Below are positions 30,757-39,005 of a stretch of 64,000 nt of DNA, piece after piece. Position 1 is the stretch's first letter. Each line of letters opens with the position of its first letter. The notes beneath the pieces were generated by a model. It was not told where the DNA came from and searched no databases. It saw only the letters and a program-made list of their open reading frames with translations. Origin of the DNA: Mumia sp. ZJ1417 (GTDB lineage Bacteria > Actinomycetota > Actinomycetes > Propionibacteriales > Nocardioidaceae). Both the position numbers and the translations under genes were made by a program. The stretch spans positions 2,108,001 through 2,172,000 of the forward strand of contig NZ_CP059901.1 in the NCBI RefSeq assembly GCF_014127285.1, read 5' to 3'.

Positions 30757-30796
30757 CGTACCAGGATCACTTCGTCCTGGTACGGGTCGTACCAGG
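30757..30796. promoter_or_regulatory. Operator with three half-sites between SDR and XRE regulator
   Basis: CGTACCAGGA (30757-30766) and TCCTGGTACG (30775-30784) are perfect 10-bp inverted arms with an 8-nt spacer. A third half-site, CGTACCAGG, follows at 30788-30796 in the same direction as the first. The cluster lies in the 111-bp divergent gap and probably binds the adjacent XRE-type regulator. Confidence 0.65.
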
Positions 30797-30839
30797 CTGT
30801 GCCGTGGTGACGCTCCCCGCTGCGTGCCATGGTGAGGAC

Positions 30840-31688
30840 GTGGATCGTCATGAGCTCGGCCGCCTGCTTGTCCGCGCACGCCGCAGGGTCTCCCCCGCCG
30901 ATGTCGGCATGCCCGCGGGGCCACGTCGCCGGGTGGCGGGCCTGCGCCGCGAGGAGGTCGCGATCCTGGCGGGTGTCAGCGTCGACTACGTGACGCGGAT
31001 CGAGCAGGGGCGCGGCGCGCACCCGTCACCATCGGTCCTCGCCTCCCTCGCACGGGCATTGCGGATGAGCGACGACGAGCGCCGGGAGATGTTCGACCTG
31101 GCCGGCGCTCCTTCGCCGCGCGACGGACACGTACCGATGCTGGTCCGTGCGAGCATCCTCCGGCTGCTCGAGCGCCTCGAGGACCAGCCCGCTGTCGTGC
31201 TGAGCGCCAAGGGAGACGTGCTCGCCTGGAACCCGCTCGCGGCGGCCCTGCTCGGCGACTTCTCCGTGCAGCCGCTGACGCAGCGCAACATCGTGCGCCA
31301 GCGGTTCTCCGGGGAACCGAGCCGTGTCTCGGTCCCAGAGGAGGAGGCGCAACGGACCGCGGCCCAGTCGGTGACCAGCCTGCGCGCGGCCTCGGCGAAG
31401 TATCCCGACGATCCCGACCTGCGCCGGCTCGTGGCCGAGCTCCGCGCGCACAGCACCGAGTTCGCCCGGCTGTGGGATGACGCTCCGTCACAGGTGTGGC
31501 GCAGCCACCGCAAGACCATCACGCACCCGACCGTCGGCGCGGTCACGCTCGATTGCGACGCGTTGGAGCTCCCCGAGACGGACCAGACGGTGATCGTCTA
31601 CTCCGCTGCGCCAGGCTCACGCGACGCCGATCTGCTGCAGCTGGTCAAGGTCGTCGGCACCCAGAGCCTGGGTGCCGACGCACGATGA
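30840..31688 (+). CDS. XRE-type helix-turn-helix regulator with MmyB-like ligand domain
   Basis: This is a 282-residue regulator divergent from the SDR gene, which it probably controls. The HTH is LRREEVAILAGVSVDYVTRIEQGRG (about residues 40-64). The C-terminal MmyB-like domain has VVLSAKGDVLAWNPLAAALLGD and QVWRSHRKTITHPTVGAVTLDCDALELP, which are typical of this common actinobacterial family and may bind a fatty-acid-like ligand. GTG 30840 has GTGAGGA 5 nt upstream. Its stop directly abuts the convergent uppP stop. Confidence 0.9.
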   Translation: MDRHELGRLLVRARRRVSPADVGMPAGPRRRVAGLRREEVAILAGVSVDYVTRIEQGRGAHPSPSVLASLARALRMSDDERREMFDLAGAPSPRDGHVPMLVRASILRLLERLEDQPAVVLSAKGDVLAWNPLAAALLGDFSVQPLTQRNIVRQRFSGEPSRVSVPEEEAQRTAAQSVTSLRAASAKYPDDPDLRRLVAELRAHSTEFARLWDDAPSQVWRSHRKTITHPTVGAVTLDCDALELPETDQTVIVYSAAPGSRDADLLQLVKVVGTQSLGADAR

Positions 31689-32528
31689 CTATCCGACCGA
31701 CGTCCCGGCCGTGATCACGCCCGTCGCGAGCAGCGCCAGCACGAGGCCACCGAGCCCGATCCGGTAGATCACGAACGGCGTGTAGGAGTGCTTGCTGACG
31801 TACTGCAGGAGCCAGTGGATCACCGAGATGCCGACCACGAACGAGACGACCGTCGCGAGGATCGTCGGGCCCACGCCGTACGCGTTGTCGCCGCCGGGGA
31901 TCTCCGGCAGCTGGAACAGGCCCGCTCCGACGACCGCCGGGATCGCGAGCAGGAACGCGTAGCGCGTCGCGGCGGCACGGTCGTAGCCGAGGGCGCGGCC
32001 CATGCTGATCGTCGCGCCGGACCTCGAGACGCCCGGGATCAACGCCATCGCCTGAGCGAATCCGAAGAGCACCGCGTGCTTGCCGGTCAGCTGCTCGATC
32101 GTGCGGTCCTGGCGACCCAGCTTGTCGCAGATGCCGAGCACGACGCCCATGACGATGAGCATCGTCGCGATCACCCAGAGGTTGCGGAAGTCGTTCTCGA
32201 TGACGTCTTTGAGCGTGATGCCGAGGATGACGATCGGCAGGGAGCCGACGATCACGAACCAGCCCATCCGCCACTCGAGCGTGTCGCGGGCGTCGCTGTT
32301 GAACAGACCTCGCAGCCAGCCTCCGGCGATGTTCCAGATGTCGCGCCAGAAGTAGAGGACGACCGCGATCTCCGTTCCGATCTGGACGACCGCGGTGAAG
32401 GCCGCGCCAGGATCCTCCCAGCCGAAGAACTTGGGGAAGATCGCGAGGTGGCCCGATGACGAGATCGGGAGGAACTCGGTGAGGCCCTGGAGAAGGCCGA
32501 GGACGAGCGCTTGGAGCAGGTCGTTCAC
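31689..32528 (-). CDS. uppP: Undecaprenyl-diphosphatase
   Basis: UppP dephosphorylates undecaprenyl diphosphate to recycle the lipid carrier for cell-wall synthesis, and high levels give bacitracin resistance. The 279-residue integral membrane protein has the two signature regions GLLQGLTEFLPISSSGHL near the N-terminus and IPGVSRSGATISMG near residue 170, which form the active site. Its ATG overlaps the LLM oxidoreductase stop by 4 bp, so the two are coupled. There is no gap to the convergent regulator gene. Confidence 0.94.
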   Translation of the reverse strand: MNDLLQALVLGLLQGLTEFLPISSSGHLAIFPKFFGWEDPGAAFTAVVQIGTEIAVVLYFWRDIWNIAGGWLRGLFNSDARDTLEWRMGWFVIVGSLPIVILGITLKDVIENDFRNLWVIATMLIVMGVVLGICDKLGRQDRTIEQLTGKHAVLFGFAQAMALIPGVSRSGATISMGRALGYDRAAATRYAFLLAIPAVVGAGLFQLPEIPGGDNAYGVGPTILATVVSFVVGISVIHWLLQYVSKHSYTPFVIYRIGLGGLVLALLATGVITAGTSVG

Positions 32529-33577
32529 TCGCCGAGGCCCGAGGTCTCGAGAGCGTCAGCGACCGTACGGAGCACGTGGGCGCGCTCGTCGTGCGTGGAG
32601 CCGAAGGTAGAGATCGCCAGCGTCGTGACACCGGCATCGGCGTACGAGTGGAGGCGCTCGGCGATGCGCTCCTTGGGTCCGATGAGGGCCGTCTGGTCGA
32701 CGAGCTCGAACGGCACCGCCGCAGCGGCCTCGCCCTGCTTCCTGTCGAGGTAGAGGTCCTGGATCTTCTGGGCGGCGTCCTCGAAGCCCATCCGGCGGGC
32801 GAGCGCGTTGTAGAAGTTCTGCTTGCGGCTGCCCATGCCGCCGACGTACAGCGCCGTGTAGGCGCGCACCATCTGGGCGCACTCCTCCAGGTCGTCGCCG
32901 ATCACGACCGGCACGGTCGGGACGACGTCGAAGCCCTCCATCGTCTTGCCGACCTTCTCGCGCCCGATGCGGAGGTGGTCGGTCGACACGGAGGCCTGCT
33001 CGGGGTTGAAGAAGATGGCGAGCCAGCCGTCGGCGATCTCACCGGCGAGCTCGAGGTTCTTGGGGCCGACCGCGGCGAGGTAGATCGGGATGTCGGTGCG
33101 GTACGGGTGGAGCATGATCTTGAGCGGCTTGCCCGGGCCGTCGGGCAGCGGCAGCGTGAAGTGCTCGCCGGCGTAGTTCAGCGGCTCCTCGCGGGCGAGG
33201 ATCGTGCGCACGATCTCGACGTACTCACGCGTGCGCGCCAGCGGCTTGTCGAACTTCACGCCGTGCCAGCCCTCAGACACCTGGGGCCCAGAGACGCCCA
33301 GCCCGAGGCGCACGCGTCCCTCGGAGAGACGGTCGAGCGTGGCGGCCGTCATCGCCGTCATCGCGGGCGTACGAGCGGGGATCTGCAGGATCGCGGTGCC
33401 GAGCTCGAGGGTCGTCGTCTTGGCGCCGATCCACGACAGAAGGGTCGGCACGTCGGACCCGTACGCCTCCGCCGCCCACGCCGACGAGTAGCCCAGCGTC
33501 TCGGCATACACCGCCGTCTCCACCCGTTCGGCGACGTCCGGACCGGCGACGTACCCGACGTTGACTCCCAGCTTCAT
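32525..33577 (-). CDS. LLM class F420-dependent oxidoreductase
   Basis: This is a luciferase-like monooxygenase-fold enzyme of 350 residues, likely using coenzyme F420. The N-terminal strand MKLGVNVGYVAGPD and ETLGYSSAWAAEAYGSDVPTLLSWI match the F420 group, as do GLGVSGPQVSEGWHG and IYLAAVGPKNLELAGEIADGWLAIFF. The ATG at 33577 has AGGAG 8 nt upstream, and a TAGGCT box lies at 33618-33623. A much longer upstream frame covers the divergent reductase gene and is not credible. It is coupled to uppP. Confidence 0.92.
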   Translation of the reverse strand: MKLGVNVGYVAGPDVAERVETAVYAETLGYSSAWAAEAYGSDVPTLLSWIGAKTTTLELGTAILQIPARTPAMTAMTAATLDRLSEGRVRLGLGVSGPQVSEGWHGVKFDKPLARTREYVEIVRTILAREEPLNYAGEHFTLPLPDGPGKPLKIMLHPYRTDIPIYLAAVGPKNLELAGEIADGWLAIFFNPEQASVSTDHLRIGREKVGKTMEGFDVVPTVPVVIGDDLEECAQMVRAYTALYVGGMGSRKQNFYNALARRMGFEDAAQKIQDLYLDRKQGEAAAAVPFELVDQTALIGPKERIAERLHSYADAGVTTLAISTFGSTHDERAHVLRTVADALETSGLGE

Positions 33578-33692
33578 GACCTGCTCCTGATCGATCGGGA
33601 CCGCGATGCGCAGGGCGAGCCTAGCGTGGCCGGTGCGCCCGTCTCGACTAGCCTTCCGACAAGGCTGACAGGGGCCTTGACCGAGGAGTGAC

Positions 33693-34637
33693 ATGCAGGA
33701 ACGGTTCGTCGGACGCAGCGGCCTGTCCGTCTCCCGCGTAGGGCTCGGCACGGCCTCCTGGGGGCGCGACACCGACGAGCACGAGGCCGCCGACATCTTG
33801 CGGACGTACCTCGACGCCGGTGGCACGCTGATCGACACGGCGGCCTCGTACGGGGCGGGTGCCAGCGAGGAGCTCATCGGCGCACTGGTCGCCGAGCTGC
33901 GGCGCGACGACGTGGTCGTGGTGTCCAAGGCCGGCTCGGGTGTCCCGCACGGACGGCCCGGCACGTCACGCGGCGCGATGCTCGCCACGCTGGACGACTC
34001 GCTCGCGCGCCTGCGCACGGACCACCTTGACCTGTGGCTGGTGCAGGGGTGGGATCCGCGGGTGCCCGTCGACGAGACGCTCGCCGCGCTGGAGCACGCG
34101 GTCACCACCGGCCGTACCCGCTATGTCGGCGTCTCCAACTACACCGGCTGGCAGACGGCGTACGCGCACACGCGGCAGGCGATGCGCGACCTCGGTGCGC
34201 CGATGATCGCGACGGAGGTCGAGTACTCCCTTCTCGCACGCCAGCCCGAGCGCGACGTCGTTCCCGCGGCGGAGGAGCTGGGGTTCGGCGTGCTTGCGTG
34301 GTCGGCACTGGGGCGTGGCGTCCTGACCGGCAAGTACCGCTACGGGATCCCCGCGGACTCGCGGGCGGCCTCCGACCATCTGTCCGGGTTCGTCGAGCCG
34401 TACCTCGACCCGGACTCGCGGCAGGTGGTCGAGGCGGTGTGCCGCGCCGCCGAGGGACTCCAGCTGAGCCCGATCGAGGTCGCGCTCGCGTGGGTCCGAG
34501 ATCGCCCAGGTGTGGCGAGTGCCCTCATCGGGCCCCGGACAGCGGCACAATTGAAGGCAGCGCTCTCGGTCGAGGAGGTCGTGCTCCCCACCGAGATCGC
34601 CGAAGCACTCGACGACGTGTCGGCGGAGGCGGGATAA
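33693..34637 (+). CDS. Aldo/keto reductase family protein
   Basis: This is a TIM-barrel oxidoreductase of 314 residues with probable NADPH dependence. Asp48 and Tyr53 (IDTAASYG) and Lys79 (VVSKAG) match three of the four catalytic residues. At the usual His position the sequence reads LWLVQGWDP, so Gln118 replaces it. GVASALIGPRTAAQLKAAL near the C-terminus is the cofactor-binding motif. GAGGAG precedes the ATG, and TAGCCT at 33649-33654 is the likely -10 box, with a short leader. It is divergent from the LLM gene. Confidence 0.88.
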   Translation: MQERFVGRSGLSVSRVGLGTASWGRDTDEHEAADILRTYLDAGGTLIDTAASYGAGASEELIGALVAELRRDDVVVVSKAGSGVPHGRPGTSRGAMLATLDDSLARLRTDHLDLWLVQGWDPRVPVDETLAALEHAVTTGRTRYVGVSNYTGWQTAYAHTRQAMRDLGAPMIATEVEYSLLARQPERDVVPAAEELGFGVLAWSALGRGVLTGKYRYGIPADSRAASDHLSGFVEPYLDPDSRQVVEAVCRAAEGLQLSPIEVALAWVRDRPGVASALIGPRTAAQLKAALSVEEVVLPTEIAEALDDVSAEAG

Positions 34638-34648
34638 CGGAGGCTGTG

Positions 34649-34834
34649 TTGTCCGAGTACGAGTTCCAGCGGTTCTGGTTGCCGCGTACGGAGTCGCGCC
34701 AGGCGGTGCGGCGGCTGCTCACGGACGCGGCCGAGCATCACGGCTGGGAGATCGACCGGCTGCGGTTGTTCCCCGACGGACGGCGCCGGGTGATCCTGCG
34801 CAGGCGCATCATCCGCGTCCGCAGCACGCTGTAG
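34649..34834 (+). CDS. DUF5703 family small basic protein
   Basis: This is a 61-residue conserved actinobacterial protein of unknown function. The sequence SEYEFQRFWLPRTESRQAVRRLL and the tail RRRVILRRRIIRVRSTL are typical. GGAGG at 34639-34643 lies 5 nt before the TTG and 2 nt before an alternative GTG at 34646; TTG is preferred from spacing and the usual N-terminus. It lies 11 bp after the aldo/keto reductase and is probably cotranscribed with it. Confidence 0.72.
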   Translation: MSEYEFQRFWLPRTESRQAVRRLLTDAAEHHGWEIDRLRLFPDGRRRVILRRRIIRVRSTL

Positions 34835-34866
34835 CCCGCGCGAGCCGCGAGGCGTATCGCGACCCG

Positions 34867-36189
34867 CTACGCCAGGTCGAGCAGCCGGTGGAACACCCGC
34901 GCGCCGAACTCGAGCGCATCAGTCGGGACCCGCTCGTCGACACCGTGGAACAGCGCCGTGAAGTCCAGATCTGCAGGGAGCCGCAGAGGCGTGAACCCGT
35001 ACGAGCGGATGCCGAGGCGGTCCCAGGCCTTGGCGTCGGTCCCGCCGGACATCAGGTACGGGGCGATGTGGGCCTCGGGATCCTCGGCGTGCAGCGAGAC
35101 CGTCATGGCATCGACGAGGTCGCCGCTGAACGGGTACTCCAGGGCTGGCTGCAGCGTCAGCGGGTCCACCGTCACCGCGTCGCCGGCCAACCCGCGCACC
35201 TCGGCGAGGAACGCGTCCTGCTGGCCTGGCAGGAAGCGCCCATCGACGTGCGCGTGCGCCTCGCCAGGGATCACATTCACCTTGTAGCCGGCGTCGAGCA
35301 TGGTCGGGTTGGAGATGTTGCGCATCCCTGCGCGGATCATCCGTGCGGTGAGCCCGAACTCGGCGAGCAGTTCCTCGGTCGACGCGCCCGCGGCGCCGGT
35401 GAGCTCACGGACCTTGTCGAGGAGGATCTGCATCGACGGCCCGGGCTCGTACGGCCACTCGTGGTCGCCGATCGCAACGACCGCACGCGCGATGGCCGTG
35501 ACGGCGTTGTTGTCGCGCACCATCGAGCCGTGACCTGCGGTTGCCTGGGCCGACAGGCGCATCCAGGCCAGCCCCTTCTCGCCCGACTCGAGCAGATAGA
35601 GCCGCTTGCCGCCGATGTCGGTCGAGAACCCGCCGACCTCGCCGATCGCCTCCGTGCAGTCGGCGACGAGATCCCGGTGGTGGTCGACGATCTTGTGGGC
35701 GCCGTGGATCGACCCGGCCTCCTCGTCGGCGGTGAACGCGAGCACGAGCGTCCGACGCGGGGCGAGCCCGGCGCGTCGACGGGCCCGGACGACCGACAGG
35801 ACCATCGCGTCGAAGTCCTTCATGTCGACCGCGCCACGCCCGTACAGATAGCCGTCGACGATCTCTCCCCCGAACGGGTCGTACGACCAGTCGCCCGCCT
35901 GTGCCGGCACGACGTCGAGGTGGCCGTGGACGAGCAGTGGCGGCAACGAGAGATCGGTGCCCTCCCAACGGGCGATCACGTTCGTACGGCCGGGCGTCAC
36001 CTCGACGATGGTGGACTCGAGCCCGACCTCGGCGAGCAGCTCCGCGACGTACTCGGCGGCCTTGCGCTCCCCCGGGCCCCGGTCGTCGCCCGTGTTGGTG
36101 GTGTCGATCCGGATGAGGTTCCGGCAGATCTCGACGACCTCCGCGGCAGGGTCGATGGGGGCGGTCTGAGAGGGCACGTCGGCGGTCAT
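34867..36189 (-). CDS. M20 family metallopeptidase (dipeptidase-like)
   Basis: This is a zinc-dependent exopeptidase of 440 residues. The metal ligands lie in LLVHGHLDVVPA (His, Asp), RGAVDMKD (bridging Asp) and TADEEAGS (Glu pair), with the later His in the C-terminal catalytic part. A dimerisation lid domain sits between about residues 185 and 310. The ATG at 36189 has GGGGGA just upstream; an in-frame start at 36282 adds 31 residues without support. It is divergent from tRNA-Leu. The natural substrate is unknown. Confidence 0.9.
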   Translation of the reverse strand: MTADVPSQTAPIDPAAEVVEICRNLIRIDTTNTGDDRGPGERKAAEYVAELLAEVGLESTIVEVTPGRTNVIARWEGTDLSLPPLLVHGHLDVVPAQAGDWSYDPFGGEIVDGYLYGRGAVDMKDFDAMVLSVVRARRRAGLAPRRTLVLAFTADEEAGSIHGAHKIVDHHRDLVADCTEAIGEVGGFSTDIGGKRLYLLESGEKGLAWMRLSAQATAGHGSMVRDNNAVTAIARAVVAIGDHEWPYEPGPSMQILLDKVRELTGAAGASTEELLAEFGLTARMIRAGMRNISNPTMLDAGYKVNVIPGEAHAHVDGRFLPGQQDAFLAEVRGLAGDAVTVDPLTLQPALEYPFSGDLVDAMTVSLHAEDPEAHIAPYLMSGGTDAKAWDRLGIRSYGFTPLRLPADLDFTALFHGVDERVPTDALEFGARVFHRLLDLA

Positions 36190-36266
36190 TCCCCCATCCT
36201 GCCTGGCCAGGACAGGGAACGGTGAAAGTGAGGACCCCGGTTTGGGGATCGCCGCGGGTGGTTTGC

Positions 36267-36272
36267 TAGAGT
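36267..36272 (+). promoter_or_regulatory. Probable -10 box of tRNA-Leu
   Basis: TAGAGT lies about 44 nt before the mature tRNA 5' end; a weak TTGGGG lies 19 nt upstream. The fit is moderate. Confidence 0.35.
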
Positions 36273-36315
36273 TCTGACGCACGGTGAACGACGCACAGCG
36301 CCGGTCACCAACCCA

Positions 36316-36401
36316 GTCCGGGTGGCGGAATAGGTAGACGCGCTAGCTTGAGGTGCTAGTGCCCGTATTAGGGCATGGGGGTTCAAGTCCCCCCTCGGAC
36401 A
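36316..36401 (+). tRNA. tRNA-Leu (anticodon GAG)
   Basis: A type II tRNA of 86 nt with a long variable arm. The acceptor strands GTCCGGG and CTCGGAC pair over 7 bp with one G-T. The anticodon stem CTAGC/GCTAG carries the loop TTGAGGT, giving anticodon GAG at 36350-36352. The T arm has GGTTCAAGTCC. CCA is not encoded. A strong intrinsic terminator follows. Confidence 0.96.
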
Positions 36402-36412
36402 CAACAACGACC

Positions 36413-36455
36413 AAGGCCCTTCGACACTCTCGCCAGTGTCGGAGGGCCTTTTTTC
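36413..36455 (+). terminator. Intrinsic terminator of tRNA-Leu
   Basis: A long stem starting AAGGCCCTTCGACACT and closing with AGTGTCGGAGGGCCTT around a 6-nt loop is followed by a run of T. This is the only classical hairpin plus T-run found in the window. Confidence 0.93.
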
Positions 36456-36490
36456 TGCTCCCGTTACCGGCCGCTCTTCGGGATCGATCC

Positions 36491-36526
36491 CCCCTGCTGC
36501 CGGCGCCGCGGCGCCGGCAGCAGGGG
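36491..36526. repeat. 36-bp perfect palindrome
   Basis: The sequence begins CCCCTGCTGCCGGCGCCG and is its own reverse complement over 36 bp with no spacer. It sits between the tRNA-Leu terminator and the 3' end of the convergent nuclease gene, 4 bp beyond its stop. It may end transcription of the minus-strand gene or mark an integration or cruciform site. Confidence 0.7.
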
Positions 36527-36530
36527 ATGG

Positions 36531-37340
36531 TCACGGCGTCGACTCTCCGGCATGTCGGACATGCGAGAACGCGAAGCTCGCCAAGATCACCAGCAGGACC
36601 GCGCAGGCCGCCGTTGCCGCGAACGACGGCTCGAGCTGGAAACCTTTCGCGATCCCGGCTGCGGCGCACGGCAACCCGATCCAGCCGGCTGCCGTCCACA
36701 TCCGGGGGGTACGCGATGCTTGAACAGCAACGCTCAGCGAGCCGATCCCGACCGGGATGAGGAACAACCCCACGAGCGGAAGCAGGAAGGTGCCCTCGCG
36801 TTCAGCCACGGCCGCGTAGACACCGGCCAGACCGGCAGACGAGCCGACCCACAGGCAGACGACTCCCGCCAGCCACGAGCCGAACCTCAGGCCGGAAGCG
36901 GCCGCGGTGCCGGCATCTTCGTCGACGTACACGTCCTCCCCGTCGTCGGCGTCTGGCACGCTGACGCGTTCCATGGCCTCGACCGCCCACCCGTTCACCG
37001 GCTGCACCGCTCCGGTGATGTCGTAGGTGAACAGGGCGACATGGTTCGCATCGGCGTAACTGATTGCCTGAGCCGTGAACGATGACCCGCAGAAGAAGAA
37101 CAGATCAACGGTCGAAGCGCGACCGACCGCGCCGACAAGCCGCTGAATTTCCGGCCTGCCGGCTTGCGACGCCTGAAACTTGACCTGCGCGGCCGCGTGG
37201 GTGGCGACCACATCAATCCCGCCGTCCGCCCCGCCCGGCGACGCAAGCGCATCGTGATACCCCCAGTGGCGGAGCCACCGGGCGGCGTTCTCCTCGGCAT
37301 CCTCCCACCGCGCAACGTGAAACAGGTCCAGCTCCGACAC
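36531..37340 (-). CDS. Mrr-like restriction endonuclease domain protein with four membrane helices
   Basis: Residues about 10-110 form an Mrr-type nuclease fold. Glu16/17, Asp39 and Asp43 in GGADGGIDVVA, and Gln52-Val-Lys54 in QVKFQ make up the E-D-(Q)xK active site. An acidic linker (about 128-145) leads to four hydrophobic helices at about 152-178, 185-206, 216-233 and 240-259. The nuclease would therefore be tethered to the membrane. GTG has GGGAGGGA upstream. It lies next to tRNA-Leu among accessory-looking genes. A defence role is inferred; nothing else of a restriction system is adjacent. Confidence 0.78.
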   Translation of the reverse strand: MSELDLFHVARWEDAEENAARWLRHWGYHDALASPGGADGGIDVVATHAAAQVKFQASQAGRPEIQRLVGAVGRASTVDLFFFCGSSFTAQAISYADANHVALFTYDITGAVQPVNGWAVEAMERVSVPDADDGEDVYVDEDAGTAAASGLRFGSWLAGVVCLWVGSSAGLAGVYAAVAEREGTFLLPLVGLFLIPVGIGSLSVAVQASRTPRMWTAAGWIGLPCAAAGIAKGFQLEPSFAATAACAVLLVILASFAFSHVRHAGESTP

Positions 37341-37809
37341 GTCTTCCCTCCCAAAGGTCGCATCAGGTTAGCGGTCGCTGTGACGACCTCTCCTCGCGGA
37401 GGGTCCACTTGGAGCAGTGCTGTCGCTCGCCTCTTCCGCGCCGGCTGTCGGACCAGGCAGAACACGACGGCGGCCACCCTGTAGGCCCTCGATGCGACGC
37501 CCTGAGCATGTATGGCGCGAGGCATGGTGCTGGCCTCCTCTCGTGGAGCGCACCACCGGCGAAAGGTCGCGCTGGGCCTGTTATTTCTGTCGTTCTAGGA
37601 CCCACACGTCTTGCCGCTCGGGCCTCAGCCACGCCCGAGTTGAGGTGGGGCCTGACGGTCCCCGCTCCCCGTGTAGGTTCGGCCTCGCTCCCCTCGCCCT
37701 GCCCCGCTGCCTCGACGGCGTGCGAGGACTCCCCCAGGCGACGACCTGCCGGGGCGGGAGCGCCAGAGTGTCTGATGACAACGACAAACCCCTAGAAGGC
37801 GGGTGGCCA
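37341..37809. other. Intergenic stretch without a recognisable gene
   Basis: This 469-bp stretch lies between the nuclease start and the frameshifted GNAT gene. Several overlapping frames exist, but none has a recognisable domain, a ribosome site or a convincing start. It has stop codons in all likely coding frames near 37600. It may be remnant DNA of an accessory region. Confidence 0.5.
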
Positions 37810-38537
37810 GTGACCGACGTCGTGATCCGTGCGCTCGATCGTGACGACAGCCGACGCCTAGCCGAGATGTATTGGGTGACCGGGACTTCCTGAAGCACTG
37901 GGACCCGCAGCGTCCCGATGCCTTCTACACGGACAGCGGTCAGGCTGACGCAGTCGAGACCACTCTGCGCGAATGTACGAGCGGTCGTATGTGGTCGGGA
38001 GTAGTCCTCGAGGACGGGGGTCTGGTGGGGCGAGTGAGTCTGCACAACATCCTCCAAGGGCCCTTTCGGAGCTGCTCCCTGGGCTATTGGATCGCACGAC
38101 CGTACAGCGGCCGGGGCATAGCGACCGAGGCGGCCAGCCAAGCGATGCAGGTCGCCTTCGACTCCCTCGGCTTGCACCGAGTGGATGCGTTTGCGCGTGA
38201 GGAGAATGCCGCGTCGTGTCGAGTGCTGGAGAAGAATGGGTTCAGGAAGGTGGGCTTGTCGCGAGGACACATCCACATCAACGGGCGATGGCGCGATGAC
38301 ATCATGTTTCAGAGACTTGCCCCCTGGGAGACGGCATTCGTCTCGACCCGCCTGCCTCTTGAGGCTGTTGCTCCAGGCACGGGCGGCCGCAGCGTCACCT
38401 GGCGGAGTCACTCTCGATCGGCGTCGCCCACGACGGCCGCCGAACGAGGCAGAACGGGTGGCCCGCCGGGTCCGCGTACACGTCACCCCCCAGCGCTCGG
38501 GCGCCGAGACGGAGCACCTCCTCCCCCGCGGAGGTGA
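37810..38537 (+). pseudogene. RimJ/RimL-like GNAT acetyltransferase, frameshifted
   Basis: The first 27 codons from GTG 37810 encode TDVVIRALDRDDSRRLAEM, the usual start of this family, and end at TGA 37891-37893. The next frame continues as DRDFLKHWDPQRPDAFYTD and contains the acetyl-CoA motif IARPYSGRGIATEAASQAM and EENAASCRVLEKNGFRKVG. One extra T after TAT at about 37872 would restore the frame (MYLGDRDFL). The normal end would be near FQRLA (about 38320), but the frame runs on to 38537 over the convergent VOC gene. Translation from TTG 37872 is an alternative. A sequencing error is possible. Confidence 0.6.
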
Positions 38538-38778
38538 CGTCCTCGACCATGACGTCGACGTGCATCTGCTGCGGCACCCCCGGGCCGGGCCAGGTCGACG
38601 GTGGCAGTCCGGGCGCCCGCTGGAACGCCATCCCCGAGGTCTGGTCGTCCACCGAGACGACCACGAAGTCGCCGTCGTCGTAGGTGACCGGCTCGCCGAG
38701 CACCGCCGACCAGAATGCGGCGCTCCCCTGCGGGTCAGGTGCGTCGACGACGAGGTGGTGGCGTCGTCCGATCATCAC
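38395..38778 (-). CDS. VOC family (glyoxalase-like) protein
   Basis: This is a 127-residue single-unit member of the vicinal-oxygen-chelate superfamily, of the Glyoxalase_6 type. It begins HHLVVDAPDPQGSAAFWSAVLG and ends with DVYADPAGHPFCLVRRP, the two typical beta-alpha-beta halves. MHVDVMVEDV and HPFCL hold candidate metal or substrate contacts. GGAGG precedes the ATG. Its 3' end is antisense to the run-on end of the broken GNAT gene. The activity is unknown; many relatives bind small hydrophobic molecules. Confidence 0.82.
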   Translation of the reverse strand: MMIGRRHHLVVDAPDPQGSAAFWSAVLGEPVTYDDGDFVVVSVDDQTSGMAFQRAPGLPPSTWPGPGVPQQMHVDVMVEDVTSAGEEVLRLGARALGGDVYADPAGHPFCLVRRPSWATPIESDSAR

Positions 38779-38816
38779 GCCTCCCCTCCTGGCCTAGGGC
38801 CTCCCCCGCGAGCATT

Positions 38817-39005
38817 TCACGTAGCGTCGACAACGTCTCCGGCTCGCACGGCCTGGACGACCGACGCAACGGTCAGTCCACCCGAGATGGTCCACAGCCA
38901 CCACGGCATCGGACGGATGGTCGAAAGGGCCGCGAGAATCCCCAACGTGACAATGCTGCCCCGCACACTGGGGTGGGTCAGAGTTCGCCAGAACATGGCC
39001 GACAT
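38817..39005 (-). CDS. Small hypothetical membrane protein
   Basis: This is a 62-residue open frame with two hydrophobic segments, about residues 17-30 and 35-52, separated by PMPWWLW. A GCGAGG lies close upstream of the ATG at 39005, and a second ATG at 38996 has better spacing. No family is recognised. Its 38-bp distance from the VOC gene on the same strand would allow cotranscription. Coding status is uncertain because of its small size. Confidence 0.4.
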   Translation of the reverse strand: MSAMFWRTLTHPSVRGSIVTLGILAALSTIRPMPWWLWTISGGLTVASVVQAVRAGDVVDAT

